From: Pseudogymnoascus destructans | Lineage: Eukaryota > Ascomycota > Leotiomycetes > Thelebolales > Thelebolaceae | DNA length: 64,000 bases | Direction of reading: 5' to 3' | NCBI RefSeq assembly: GCF_001641265.1 | Contig: NW_020167533.1 | Location: 992,001-1,056,000 of the forward strand | Shown here: positions 24,763 through 35,936 of the stretch, one piece after another | Position numbering within the stretch: the first letter of the stretch is position 1 | How the letters are laid out: every line of letters starts with the position of its first letter | Translations under genes and position numbers: made by a program | The notes under the pieces: model-generated | Told to the model about the DNA's origin: nothing | The model's input: the letters and a program-made list of their open reading frames with translations, nothing else | The model's database searches: none

Positions 24763-25736
24763 ATGCCTCCACGGTTACCCGCACTTACGGCGGCTCTTCG
24801 CCCGGCGCAGAGTACGAATGGAATTGTCTCGGCATTCCTCGTCCCCTTTCTCCTGGCGAGAAACGCCTCGATTCTGTCGAACCTCCAGGACAAAGATGAG
24901 GCATACAGCAAGCGCATAAGGCGCGGTCGTGGTCCATCGTCGGGGAAGGGAAAGACGTCAGGAAGAGGTCACAAGGGTCAGAAGCAGCACGGAAGTGTGC
25001 CAGCGAGGTTCCAGGGTGGTCAGACTACGCAGGATGTCGTGCACCACCAGAAGGGAGGAGAGAATTTGTACGTCTCCCGCCATGCAATTGCAACAGCACC
25101 CCAGCTGTGACTGTAGCGCGCATGTTCCTAACCGTTTATAGCTTCTCCGTCGAGATGTCGCCCATTAACCTAAATCGCATACAGGATTGGATCGACCAGG
25201 GAAGGCTGGACCCGACCAAGCCGATCACAGTCAAGGAGCTGGCCGAGTCGCGGTGCCTCCACGGTGTCAAGAACGACGGTGTGAAGCTTCTGGCGCGCGG
25301 AAAGCAGGAGCTGAAGACCCCAATCAACATCCTCGTATCGCGCGCCTCGGCAGCGGCCATTGAGGCCGTCGAGGCCGCTGGAGGAAAGGTCACCACCCGC
25401 TACTACACCAAGCAATCGCTCCGCCGTCTCCTCAAGGGCGAGTCCGAATCGTCCTTCACTCCTCTCGGAATGATCCCAGCAGAGGATAGCGCCGAGCCAA
25501 CCGAATCCCCGATCGTCGCACAGGCCAAGCCATTCTCTTATCGTCTCCCCGACCCAACGAGCCGTAAGGATATCGAATACTACAGAGACCCGGCACACAG
25601 GGGATACCTCAGCCACTTGATCGCAGAGGGCGAAGGTCCATCTTTGTTCTTCAAGACGCCAGGTAGCACGGTCAAGAAGAGCAAGAAGAAGGCTGGCAAG
25701 GAGGGTGTTGTGAAGGGAGAGAATAAGTTGTGGTAA
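24763..25736 (+). CDS. mrpl10: Mitochondrial ribosomal protein uL15m (MRPL10)
   Basis: This is a component of the mitochondrial large ribosomal subunit, related to bacterial L15. Exons I infer are 24763-25067 and 25142-25736; the 74-nt intron joins in phase 2 to read NFFSVEMSP, and the product is 299 residues. The first ~45 residues are basic/hydrophobic and low in acidic residues, as for a mitochondrial targeting peptide. The L15 signature follows: RRGRGPSSGKGKTSGRGHKGQ at about 50-70, then GGQTT and PINLNRIQDWID. The C terminus has the mitochondrial-specific extension with a Lys-rich end. A TATCACGTGATA site is 70 bp upstream. Confidence 0.93.
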
Positions 25737-25994
25737 ATGTCGGATTAGGCGGTATTATGAGTGGGGCAACTGTACTATCTGAAGAGAGGTTATACGGATC
25801 AGACCTGGCAAGGAAATGGTTCTAGAATATCTAGAGTGCTAACTAAGCATATGTACAATACTTAATTTTCTATGTTTATGGTATAATGTGCTTTAAATAC
25901 TCGGCGGCAATGCCATGGTGTGAATGCTTTTTCTAGGTGCAACAATATTGCCTCCACAGTCCTCATGTATGTTACATCTCGGCCGTAATTCGCC

Positions 25995-27162
25995 CTATAA
26001 CTTCGCGGTCTCTTTCACCTGTGCTCTATCCGCAGACATTTCCGTCTCCCCATCCTCCGCATCCCCACTAGCAAATGCCTCCCCAAACCCCTCAAACATC
26101 GCCAACGTCCCTGGCTCCGCCTTCTTCACCAACCCATCTTGAAGTGTCGTTGCCACATGGACTCCACTAGGACTCCACAGCTTACTCTCGTGTGACCCCC
26201 TCCCACCCGCACTCCTCGTCGTCCACGCCTCCTGTGTCCACCACCCATCCCCCTCCAGCAGCATCTCATCAGCATCTGTATGAAAAATTACGCTATGCCC
26301 TAAACTAGCAATCTTCGCCAACCGATCCCCGAAGCCCATAGCCCTAGCTATCAAAAACAGACCATTTCGATCGCTGGCGTACAAATGCGCCGCAGCATGC
26401 AGATTCGGCTGCGCCCTCGACATCTCCCCCACCCTCCGGTAATAGTGCAACTGCCTGTAGTCCCCCGGCGGCTTTCCCTTATTATACGGCTCGCAATCCG
26501 CCTTGCGGATCTCCAAGCCAGGGAACGTCTTGTGCTCAGGGAATTTCCGGATATGCGCCTCATACCACGGCATATCGATATCGGGACAGATATCCCAGTC
26601 CTCTGGGCGTTTCCCGCCGAGCGACGCTGTGTACTGCTGTCCCCAGTTCGGCTCTTGGTGCGCGGAGAGCGTGGGCGTGGCGATCTTGAAGGAGCAGATC
26701 ATGTGGAAGCACACGTCGCCCATCTCGCCATCTGCATCAGTGATGGCGAATTGTTCTTCTTCGTCTCTCCTTGAGCGGCGCCGGGGCTGCCTCACAAAGA
26801 CAGAACGTTGACATGTGTAGCGCGTGTCGCCGAAGTGAGTGATTGTGAAGACGTAAGGGCGGTCAATTTTGCCTGGTAGCGTGAAGTAGCCGTGTGTGCT
26901 CTGTAGGTATGTTAGGTAATTGCTTTCTCGATCAATGCGAGGAAAGGAGACCACATACGTGAGCTACCAAGCCTTCAGGCACCTCTTGCGCCGCGGCCCA
27001 CAAAGCCTGCGCGTAGACGTGTCCGCCGAAGGAGTTCCAGGAGCCACCGGGCGCCCATGCTGGCGTCTTGGACATATATGTGTGATCCTTCCCTAGGACC
27101 TTCTCCAACGCCATCAGGTCCGCAAAGGGCGTCTCGGCGTTAGGTATCGCAGAGTGGTCCAT
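25995..27162 (-). CDS. TesB-type acyl-CoA thioesterase
   Basis: TesB-family proteins hydrolyse acyl-CoA to free acid and CoA, often in peroxisomes. Exons I infer are 27162-26959 and 26900-25995, joined in phase 0, for 369 residues. The N-terminal hot-dog half shows WNSFGGHVYAQALWAA at about residues 42-57, the family's GG-x-xx-Q-A block. The second half carries LHYYRRVGEM, AAAHLYASDRNGLFLI and the LGHSVIFHTD segment, matching the C-terminal hot-dog with an Asp-Arg pair. The last residues KETAKL are not a clear PTS1 (SKL-like), so peroxisomal import is possible but unproven. It is convergent with uL15m, 258 bp apart. Confidence 0.87.
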
Positions 27163-27954
27163 TGTGGTGAAAGTTAAGGGACTGGAAGAAAGATGCGGCG
27201 GTGTGAAATTCCAACGGTTAATTATGTATGCACATATAGGCCGCGATGAGACTGAATAAGCTGAATAAGATCAAGGATATAAGAATATAGAGGTATAGAG
27301 AAAGTCTAGAGAAATGGTGAGAATCCCGAACAACTTCTCCTGCAGCCTCGTTTGAGCCGAGGTACCTGTTAGCCTGTGCCGACTTATCAGTGTTGGAACC
27401 CCGCTATGCATTGAACTAAACTCAACAAACTATTACGATGGCAGGAAGGCAGAACTTATGTTAATCTCCTACTTGAGCTGGGGGAAGTGAAAGATCTGCC
27501 TATGGGATGTCCTTGCCCTGGCTGTGGCATATAGAGTGTTGATAGGCCTTAGCGCGAGGCTGAGAAAATTAATTCACAAGCGAAGCAAGCGATCACACAG
27601 GCGAAGCGATCACTGAACTTCCCACCTAAAATTGAGAAATTTACAAGATAATAACTCAACAACAACTTCATAATATCTTCTAAAAATGTGTGTGTATCCT
27701 TATATATACACGTAGATTCCTTTATTTTAGCTGAAGTTGTTAGGTGAGAAGCTTAGTGATCGCTTCGCTTGTGAAATACGATAACTTATGTTATATATCC
27801 CACTCATCACAACCCTGGACGCTATGAATGCAAAACAATCCGCTCAAAAATGAAGAGTACACGCGCTTCCCACGTATATACTGCCTACCACTGCTATCCC
27901 ATTACCCGCCCAAAGGTACGGTGTGTACCTTTACCGCCACAGCTATGAACACCC
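27163..27954. other. Gene-free stretch carrying a MITE-like element
   Basis: This interval lies between two same-strand genes and contains no conserved frame. Its middle is occupied by the inverted-repeat element at 27573-27775. Confidence 0.5.
27573..27775. mobile_element. MITE-like element with terminal inverted repeats
   Basis: The left end reads TTCACAAGCGAAGC and soon GCGAAGCGATCAC; the right end (27756-27775) is the reverse complement, GTGATCGCTTCGCTTGTGAA. Inversion continues inward (CACCTAA with TTAGGTG, AACAACTTCA with TGAAGTTGTT), so most of the ~200 bp could fold into one hairpin. The interior is AT-rich and non-coding. The left end has a duplicated AAGC step. I cannot confirm a target-site duplication. 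Confidence 0.6.
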
Positions 27955-30438
27955 TCACCCACCTATCGGCATGCTCTCCAACTGGTCATTGAGCTGCCTC
28001 CAGTTATCCGCCTGCAGCTCCGAGTATTTCACCCGCTCCTGCGCCCAGTCCTGGTTCCACCGGCTGACCTGGTACTGCGAGTCCTGGAAGTACGTCAATT
28101 CGTCACGCAGGCACTCCTTGACGAATACGCCGCGCGCATGCTGCGCAACAATCGACTCCTTGTCCTGTCTTATGTTAGACTTGTGGTAGGTGTGTGCATG
28201 GGATTCACAAACCTTGAGGATACTTTCCGTAGCCCTCTCCACGTCTCCCGGCTTCACGCCTTCTGGTCTTGATCGTAGGTTCGCTAGCTTATCTTCATTG
28301 CTCTTGATCCGCTTCTCTAACTGCGGGATGTTGTCCTTGTCGTAGCGTTCGCGACGATCGAACATCTCCCGCATGGTAACAAGCGCATCTCTCTGCTTCT
28401 TGAGATCCTCCAGCACGCCCTCATCCCAGGCCCGCGCCTCGTCCTGGAGCAGGGATTGGCTATCTGTGACGTGCTTCGCGGTCGTCAGGAGTCCTTCATT
28501 GAGAAGCGGGACGTCGTTTGTGTCTATGGCATATGTTGCATGAGACGCGTCGGTCAAAGACATGAGAGAAGTCGAAAGTCGCCCGTGATCAGCGGCAAGT
28601 CCCTCGTTGCGTTTCGCAAGGCGATCCATAAGAGTGCAGAGATTGATGTAGACCTCTGCAGACTTGCGTACCCCAGACCTTGTAGTTTCGAAGAGTTCGT
28701 TCAAGGTAGGTGGCAGGGAATCTTCAAGCCCGGGAAGTAACGCTTTGCCTGTGAACTCTTCTTGGACCGAAATAGTGGCCTGCTTCCGCCAAACCGCGAG
28801 CTCCTGGCGTTAAGTCAGTATCAGCTAAAGAAAATTATGGCATTAAAGAGAAATATCTTACAGTTGGCACCGTCAGGAACATAACGACCAGCTGCTCCTG
28901 ATTAAGTACGGGATGTCGGACAAGAGCATTCACAAACCGCACCAACCCCCGTCTTCGCTTTTCGATGAACGCACTATCTGCTGCTAAATAACTCCCGTTA
29001 ACTGCTGCAATTAGCTTCGCAGGCGCGTGAGGAGGGAACTACGCACCACCAACCCTCTTGGGTGGTAATAATGGCAACCGTCTGAACGGATACCGCTTGT
29101 GTAGGCAGTCAAGCAGCCACACGAAATCGCTGTATCGACGGACAACTTTGCTGCCTCTCCGTGTGCTGTGGACCTGGTAGTTATGATGCTGGAACATGAA
29201 TACCCCTTCTTTCTCAGGCAGAAGCGTGACCAGGATATTCTCCTCGACCCCATTCCCAGTAAGACCACCGCTACCAATTGCCCGGTTTTGGCTAACCGGT
29301 GGTCGGTGAGGATCATCCCCCAAGCCGCCGGCGAAGGCATTTCGTTCTAAACCAGTAGGCAGGCCACTGCTGTATGAATTAGGCGAATTGCCGTCGTATG
29401 AATACCAAAGACTATTTGGGGTTGGGCGTGATTCTCGTGCTGACTCCCTGCTTCCATTGGTGGATTCAATAACAGATTCCGTTGTAAAATTGCTAGTAGT
29501 TCTCTCAGATGGTTCGAATGATCCGTTTGTTCGTGTCGCAGTGCTCTCGACATTGCGGGGAGCAGGTGCGGGCTGAGGAACCCCATGATTGTGCCCCTTG
29601 TGTAGCGCAGGACTTCCCCATGGATCGTCCTCAATGAGAGATTCTCTTCGCGGTCTTGTCTCCCGTGATTTCGGAGTAGGAATGTATTTGGTAGGAGGAG
29701 TGGCAGGGCGCTGAGGCGGCTTAGACGCTAGCTCGGAAGTGTCAGGTAGACCTTCAGGTGCTGTGGAGAGATTGTGCAAATCGGGTTGCGGAAGTTCTGG
29801 ATATGTCAGCGGATGTTGTTGGCTTAGGGAATCCAATGCCTACTCTTGCGCCTCTCATCAACGCCATCGAGTGTAACGTCGTCCCCTTCCTGCGCCAAGC
29901 CAACCAGTGCTAGGAAGACGTTGAACTCGCTTCGCCGCAGCGTGCTGCCCGCTGGAGCAATGGTATTCATAACTCTCGTCTGTTGATCAGCCCCCAGCTT
30001 TGCGGCATTCATGACTCTCGTCATCCCCGCCACATCCACGGTGCCGCTCTGCCCAAACTCCGTAGACTGCACGGCCTCGAAGACGTCAACATAGCTATCC
30101 GGGGCATCACCCCCCGACAGCAGCGTGCTGATCACCTCGCCCTTGGAAGCTTTCTTTGGCGTTGGCATTCCCCATGGAGACCCGCCAGGTGTGCTATCAT
30201 CGTCTGCGAACAGCGAGGACTGCGAGCCATTGGCAGGACTGGGGTCGTCGAAGAGCGTCTGCCGGGATTTTGCTAGAGTCGACGCCGCTCCAGACTCGTC
30301 TGGGGAGGTTCCAAACAGCGACATTCTGAGAGCCGTATATGCCCAGCTACCGCCGTTGAGTTTTGAGATTCGTGAGTGTCCTGGGCTCAATGGGCCAGTT
30401 GACGAGGTTGGTTCTCGAGCTGCTTGGCTTCCTCCCAT
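27955..30438 (-). CDS. mvp1: Sorting nexin Mvp1
   Basis: Mvp1 is a PX-BAR sorting nexin that binds PI3P on endosomes and forms retrograde/recycling tubules. Exons I infer are 30438-29844, 29796-29047, 29004-28862, 28803-28213 and 28164-27955; all phases agree and the product is 762 residues. The first ~200 residues are Ser/Pro-rich plus an EH-like helical segment (DVFEAVQSTEFGQSG and LRRSEFNVFLALVGLAQEG). A disordered linker follows. The PX domain runs from about 384 to 500, with RRYSDF at about 418-423 as the PI3P-binding site. The C-terminal half is a helical BAR-type region (FTGKALLPGLEDSLPPTLNE onwards). Intron 2 is only 42 nt. Confidence 0.93.
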
Positions 30439-30846
30439 GTAGCACTTCGCGCTAACACTCCAAGCGATCGTTCGCGATCGTCATCACCTAGATAAGATAA
30501 CGGAGCGAACTGGCTAAGAAGACCCGAACCCTTGAAAGTTAATTCGAACCATATATATATATTTATACACGTGTAGTTTTACTTTCTGGCATTTTTGGAT
30601 TATCAAGGCTATGTTAATATGGCATTTGTGTTTGATTTTGCAGGAAATGAGATAAACGTGCATGTATCATAGCCTCCACACAATGTTACTTTGAACTATA
30701 AAGCAAGAGTAAGAGCATCGTTGAGAAGGAATCCATTAGATTCCTCGTGCAGGCCTTATTCAACCATATGACCGACCCGTTGAATTGGGGCCCAAAGTTC
30801 GATGTCGTTGTTGAGAAGCTCCCAGATTTTCACAGCATCTCCCCGC

Positions 30847-31002
30847 TCACTCCAACAGCCCCCTTCCGCTTTCAAACTCTCGGATAAGCGTCCTCGAGTT
30901 ATACAAATCCTCGTTATGCATCCAGGTCTCCGTCCATCTAATTAAGCGCCGCCTCTTGCCTCCCTTCCCGGTCATTTCGCAGACGACGTGTAATTCGTTC
31001 AT
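30847..31002 (-). CDS. Small ORF resembling the end of a chromodomain, probably a relic
   Basis: This 51-residue frame contains RRRLIRWTETWMHNEDLYNS followed by LIREFE, which resembles the C-terminal strand and helix of a chromodomain. No complete chromodomain or downstream exon is visible. It sits at the edge of the repeat island, so it may be a fragment of a transposon or a decayed gene. Confidence that it is expressed is low. Confidence 0.22.
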   Translation of the reverse strand: MNELHVVCEMTGKGGKRRRLIRWTETWMHNEDLYNSRTLIREFESGRGLLE

Positions 31003-31130
31003 CCTTTTAGCTGAGCCTGAAATTGAGCGTCATTCAGCCACATTTCCTTCCACTCGACAAGATATTCAAGTTGGCCGTGTAGTGTGCGCCTATCCACAAT
31101 CCCGGATACCTCGTATACGTCTTTAGTTTC

Positions 31131-31204
31131 TACTATAGTATGTAAAGAATACTATATTAAGTTAAGCACAAAGCTCCTATCTAAGGGAATACTATCTACT
31201 TATA
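31131..31204 (+). repeat. ~72-bp direct repeat, copy 1 (copy 2 at 33258-33328)
   Basis: The segment containing AAGCTCCTATCTAAGG and ATACTATCTACTTATA recurs in the same orientation at 33258-33328 with about ten differences. The two copies bracket the fold-back element, like diverged terminal repeats. Confidence 0.75.
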
Positions 31205-31261
31205 AACTATCTAACTATCTACTAGATGAGTTACACTACTATAGCCTAGCCATGAGTCACA

Positions 31262-31976
31262 GATGTCATACTGACACTCGTTGCACTCAGTTTGCTATCA
31301 AACTCAAGAGCAAACTTGGAAATCTCCTCCTCAAACCTACAAGTCCCCATACATATTTTGGCTTGTCACACCAACAACAAGAGCAATACTACTCAACAAT
31401 TGCTACAACCCTCTATGATTCATTACACGTCATTGCTCCTTAGTTACTGGGCCGATATGACCACATAGCATATCTCTACAACCCTCTATGATTCATTACA
31501 TGACATCACTCCTTAGTTACTGGGCTAATACTACACATGACATATCTCTATCAACTAGAGGCCTAGGAACATGAACGATAGCTCCAAAAGCTTCTACAAC
31601 CGTCTATGATTCATTACACGTCATCGTGTCATACTGACATTCGTTGCACTCAGTTTGCTATCAAACTCAAGAGCAAACTTAGAAATCTCCTCCTCAAACC
31701 TACAAGTCACCATACATATCTTGGCTTATCACACCAACAACAGAAGCAATACTACTCAACGATTGCTGCAAACTCTTCTACTACATCTGTTTATGCTACA
31801 TACATCACGGCATATCATTTGGACACTCATTGAACAAGTTATTAAGAAAATCTCCTCCTTAAGGGGGTGGGCCAATACTACCACATGGCATATCTCTACC
31901 AACTAGAGGCCTAGGAACATGAACGATAGCTCTAGAAGCTTCTACAACCCTCTATGATTCATTACACGTCATCGCT
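31262..31976 (+). repeat. ~350-bp tandem duplication inside the left arm
   Basis: A block beginning near CATACTGACA and ending at CATTACACGTCATCG occurs twice in tandem (about 31262-31624 and 31625-31976). The right arm has only one copy. The frames read across it (TRCTQFAIKLKSKL / IRCTQFAIKLKSKL) are repeated for this reason and need not be protein. Confidence 0.7.
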
Positions 31977-33147
31977 CCTTAGTTACCCACAAGATTGGTT
32001 AAGTTATGACATAATTTGTCTATAGGTACTCTGACCTTGGACCTCCTTTTCACTTCCTATAGGCTAGGAACCCAAGAGATGGTTCTATGGGATTCTCTTA
32101 CGTTCACTACATGATTAGCAAGCTAGTTGTGGGTCGCACTTGATTTCTAATACATTTACCAAGCCTGGTTAGTCATGGAAAGTCATGGAAAATGAGAGAA
32201 CTACACTCCTTTGGCATAAATAGGATTGCCCTTTCCTTAAGAAAGGGCAAGCAGACAATACAGTAAATCGACTATCACATACTTCCACGTCTTTTACAAG
32301 CTTCCAAGCATTTATCTTGTTACTTGTAATGGTGGGTGCACCAGATGTGAGAATCTAGCCACCCAAGGAAGGGATGAATTTACTAAGACAACACACTGTC
32401 TTAGAAAACAGAGCCAAAGGGTCGTAGCTTAGACTATTCCACAACGCAGCAACCAGGTGTGTGATGTAGTGAAGTGGTTCAGCCAAGTTGCAACAAATGT
32501 TGAGTCTGGGAACTCAGGGGTAAGTCAGAGGTTAACACCTCACTGACTTTTCAGAAACAAGGAGTAACAAGATCAATGCTTGGAAGCTTGGAAAAGACGT
32601 GGAAGTATGTGATAGTCGATTTACTGTATTGTCTGCTTGCCCTTTCTTAAGGAAAGGGCAATCCTATTTATGCTAAAGGAGTGTAGTTCTCTCATTTTCC
32701 AAGAGTTTCCATGATTACCAGGCTTGGTAACTGTAGTCGACGTAAGAGAATCCCATAGAACCATCTCTTAGGTTCGTAGCCTATAGGAAGTAAAAGGAGG
32801 TCCAAGGTCAGAGTACCCCTATAGACAAATTATGTCATAGACAAATTATGTCATAGACAAATTATGTCATAACTTAACCAATCTTGTGGGTAACTAAAGA
32901 GCGATGACATGTAATGAATCATAGAGGTTCGTAGGAGCTTTTAGAGCTATCGTTCATGCTCCTAGGCCTTTAGTTGGTAGAGATATGTCATGTGGTAGTA
33001 TGAGTGATGTCATGTAATGAATCATAGAGGGTTGTAGAGATATGCTATGTGGTCATATCGGCCCAGTAACTAAGGAGCGATGACGTGTAATGAATCATAG
33101 ATGGTTGTAGCAATCGTTGAGTAGTATTGCTCTTGTTGTTGGTGTGA
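31366..33147. mobile_element. Long fold-back (inverted-repeat) element
   Basis: The left arm (31366-32324) and right arm (32563-33147) are imperfect reverse complements, for example TCACACCAACAACAAGAGCA against its complement at 33128-33147. The left arm is longer because of the internal tandem duplication. The ~240-bp centre (32325-32562) is not inverted but recurs in the second copy. No transposase is encoded, so it resembles a non-autonomous fold-back element. Confidence 0.75.
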
Positions 33148-33337
33148 TAATGTAACGCTGACTTCTAAACGATAGAAGACACAGAGGTTCTCTTGCGTAA
33201 AGGTTTACTTATCAGAGGAGGCAGGGGATCAGACACAAAGGCTTCAAGTAACACGTTACTAGTATATAACAAATACTGTATTGAGTTGAGCACGAAGCTC
33301 CTATCTAAGGAAATACTATCTACTTATATAGTGGCGT

Positions 33338-33510
33338 CGTGCCTAGTGGACTCTTGGGAACTCACTCGAGTCCTCGGAGTCCTGGACTCTTAGGACTCTT
33401 CTCATCATCCTGCGAGTCCATCACGTGCCTAGTGGACTCCTGGGAACTCACTCGAGTCCTCGGAGTCCTGGACTCTTAGGACTCTTCTCATCATCCTGCG
33501 AGTCCGTCAC
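33338..33510 (+). repeat. 86-bp tandem duplication rich in GGACTC/GAGTCC
   Basis: Two near-identical 86-bp copies start at CGTGCCTAGTGGACTC (33338 and 33424). Each has about six GGACTC/GAGTCC or GGAACTC motifs in both orientations, so each copy can form small hairpins. Each copy ends in a CACGTG at the junction with the next. Confidence 0.88.
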
Positions 33511-33635
33511 GTGATACTTTCGGAACTACTATTCCCCGCTGCCCCTCCAGGTACCAGGGCCGGTCTCATGCGACCTCCCTCCTTCCTGTCCTGTAGTTGG
33601 CCAGCCTTCTTGTTCCGTCGTAACAGATAAGCCAA

Positions 33636-34583
33636 AATATGTATAGTGACTTGTAGGTTTGAGGAGGAGATTTTTAAAGTTTGCTCTTGAGTTTGATAGC
33701 AAACTGAGTGCAACGAATGTCAGTATGACATTACTCCTTGTTTCTGAAAAGTCAGTGAGGTGTTAACCTCTGACTTACCCCTGAGTTCCCAGACTCAACA
33801 TTTGTTGCAACTTGTCTGAACCACTTCACTACATCACACACCTGATTGCTGCGTTGTGGAATAGTCTAAGCTACAACCCTTTGGCTCTGTTTCCTAAGAC
33901 AGTGTGTTGTCTTAGTAAATTCATCCCTTCCTTGGGTGGCTAGATTCTCATATCTGGTGCACCCACCATTACATTAGACTATTCCACAACGCAGCAATCA
34001 GGTGTGTGATGTAGTGAAGTGGTTCAGACAAGTTGCAACAAATGTTGAGTCTGGGAACTCAGGGGTAAGTCAGAGGTTAACACCTCACTGACTTTTCAGA
34101 AACAAGGAGTAACAAGATAAATGCTTGGAAGCTTGGAAAAGACGTGGAAGTATGTGATAGTCGATTTACTGTATTGTCTGCTTGCCCTTTCTTAAGGAAA
34201 GGGCAATCCTATTTATGCTAAAGGAGTGTAGTTCTCTCATTTTCCAAGAGTTTCCATGACTTACCAGGCTTGGTAACTGTAGTCGACGTAAGAGAATCCC
34301 ATAGAACCATCTCCTAGGTTCCTAGCCTATAGGAAGTGAAAGGAGGTCCAAGGTCAGAGTACCCCTATAGACAGATTATGTCATAACTTAACCAATCTTG
34401 TAGACGGTTGTAGAAGCTTTTGGAGCTATCGTTCATGTTCCTAGGCCTCTAGTGGATAGAGATATGTCATGTGTAGTATTAGCCCAGTAACTAAGGAGTG
34501 ATGTCATGTAATGAATCATAGAGGGTTGTAGAGATATGCTATGTGGTCATATCGGCCCAGTAACTAAGGAGCAGGGCTACACC
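33636..34583. mobile_element. Rearranged second copy of the fold-back element
   Basis: In order: 33636-33732 is an inverted copy of left-arm sequence near 31625-31725. Next, 33733-33971 is an inverted copy of the first element's centre and about 33972-34116 is part of the centre in direct orientation. Finally, 34117-34583 is a direct copy of the right arm. The two centre copies form their own palindrome around 33971. Confidence 0.7.
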
Positions 34584-34630
34584 TTTAGATTTGATATTAA
34601 GGCTCAACCATGGTTAACAAGAGCGTAGGG

Positions 34631-34899
34631 TATCACGTGGCTGAAAACACGATTTGGGATGTAGGAACAGAATATTCACGTGATAATGTATCCCTCTATA
34701 CTCTCGAGTAGTGCTTTGATCACCCATATTACTACCACCACGGACTTGTACACTGTACACCGTGGGCACTTTCTTCACCGTATATTCTAACCCACCCTCC
34801 TTCCCCCCTCGCCCCGCCCCTCTCTCCCACCTCCCCCCTCCTTCTTCTTCTTCCTTCTTCGTCTTCCACCTCCCACCTCCCACCTCCCACCTCCCACCT
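34631..34899 (+). promoter_or_regulatory. Epimerase promoter: two TCACGTG sites and a CCCACCT array
   Basis: TATCACGTGG is at 34631-34640 and TCACGTGA at 34676-34683, 310-350 bp upstream of the epimerase start. A pyrimidine-rich tract follows, ending in five CCCACCT-type heptamers (34865-34899). Long CT tracts just upstream of the start are common in highly expressed fungal genes. Confidence 0.45.
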
Positions 34900-34984
34900 C
34901 CCAACTTTTACATCAGAACCCTCATCTCCCTCTTATATCAAAACAGTATACAATTTACACTTTCAATCTTCAAATAAATTCATA

Positions 34985-35936
34985 ATGACCACCACCACCG
35001 CCACCGAGAAGCCTTCCTACCTCATCTGGGGTGGCGCAGGATGGGTTGCCGGTCACCTCAAGACTCTCCTCGAGAGCCAAGGCAAGACTGTTGCTACCAC
35101 CACTGTCCGCATGCAAAACCGTGAGGCTGTCATTGCTGAGCTCCAGAGAGTCAAGCCAACCCACGTTCTCAACTGTGCTGGCTGCACTGGTCGCCCCAAT
35201 GTCGATTGGTGTGAGGACAACAAGGAGGATACCATCCGCAGCAATGTCATCGGCACCTTGAACTTGGCCGATTGCTGTTTCCTCGAGAAGATCCACTTGA
35301 CTGTTTTCGCCACCGGATGCATCTACACATACGATGAGAAGCACCCCATTGGCGGGCCAGGATACCTCGAGACTGACAAGGCCAACTTCGATGGCTCTTT
35401 CTACTCCGAGACCAAGGCCCACGTTGAGGAGGTGAATGAAAGCGTGGTTTCCCACAGCACACATGAAAGCTAACATTATTTCCCAGATCATGAAAACCTA
35501 CCCAAATGTCCTCATCCTGAGACTGAGAATGCCCGTCAGCGACGACCTCCACAGCCGTAACTTCGTCACCAAGATCTCCAAGTACGAGCGCGTCGTTGAT
35601 ATCCCTAACTCCAACACTCTCCTCCACGACCTGCTCCCAGCCTCCATCCTCCTTGCCGAGCACCAGGAGACTGGCATCTACAACTTCACCAACCCCGGCG
35701 CCATCTCCCACAACGAGGTCCTTAGCCTTTTCAAGCAATACGTCCGCCCAGATTTCACCTGGAAGAACTTCTCCCTGGAGGAGCAAGCAAAGGTTATCAA
35801 GGCCGGACGCAGCAACTGCAAGCTTGATACCACCAAGCTGATCACCAAGCTTAAGGAGTACAACTTCGAGGTCCCAGAGGTGCACGAGGCGTACGCACAG
35901 TGCTTCCAGCGCATGGCCAAGGCTGGCGTGCAGTAG
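34985..35936 (+). CDS. UDP-4-keto-6-deoxyglucose 3,5-epimerase/4-reductase
   Basis: This NAD(P)-dependent short-chain dehydrogenase-type enzyme makes UDP-L-rhamnose (or a related 6-deoxyhexose nucleotide) from the product of a 4,6-dehydratase; Botrytis BcER and plant UER1 are the family references. Exons I infer are 34985-35431 and 35487-35936, joined in phase 0, for 298 residues. The Rossmann glycine motif GGAGWVAG lies at 16-23, HVLNCAGCTGRPNVDWCE at 60-77, and the catalytic YSETK at 140-144. NFTNPGAISHNEVL and a YxxCF-type C terminus complete the family pattern. Synonymous codons favour C-ending forms, suggesting high expression. The partner 4,6-dehydratase is not in this window. Confidence 0.9.

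Larger units (their letters stand above)
30439..34984. other. 4.5-kb repeat island without a host gene
   Basis: Between Mvp1 and the epimerase I find no host gene. The stretch is AT-rich and is built of the repeats listed separately: a long fold-back element, a rearranged second copy, a pair of ~72-bp direct repeats and an 86-bp duplication. No transposase or reverse-transcriptase motif is visible. Confidence 0.65.

Noticed and set aside
31084..31906. Protein-coding ORFs in the repeat island (TQFAIKLKSKL frames)
   Set aside because: They repeat only because the DNA is tandemly duplicated, lie in AT-rich fold-back sequence, and match no family I recognise.
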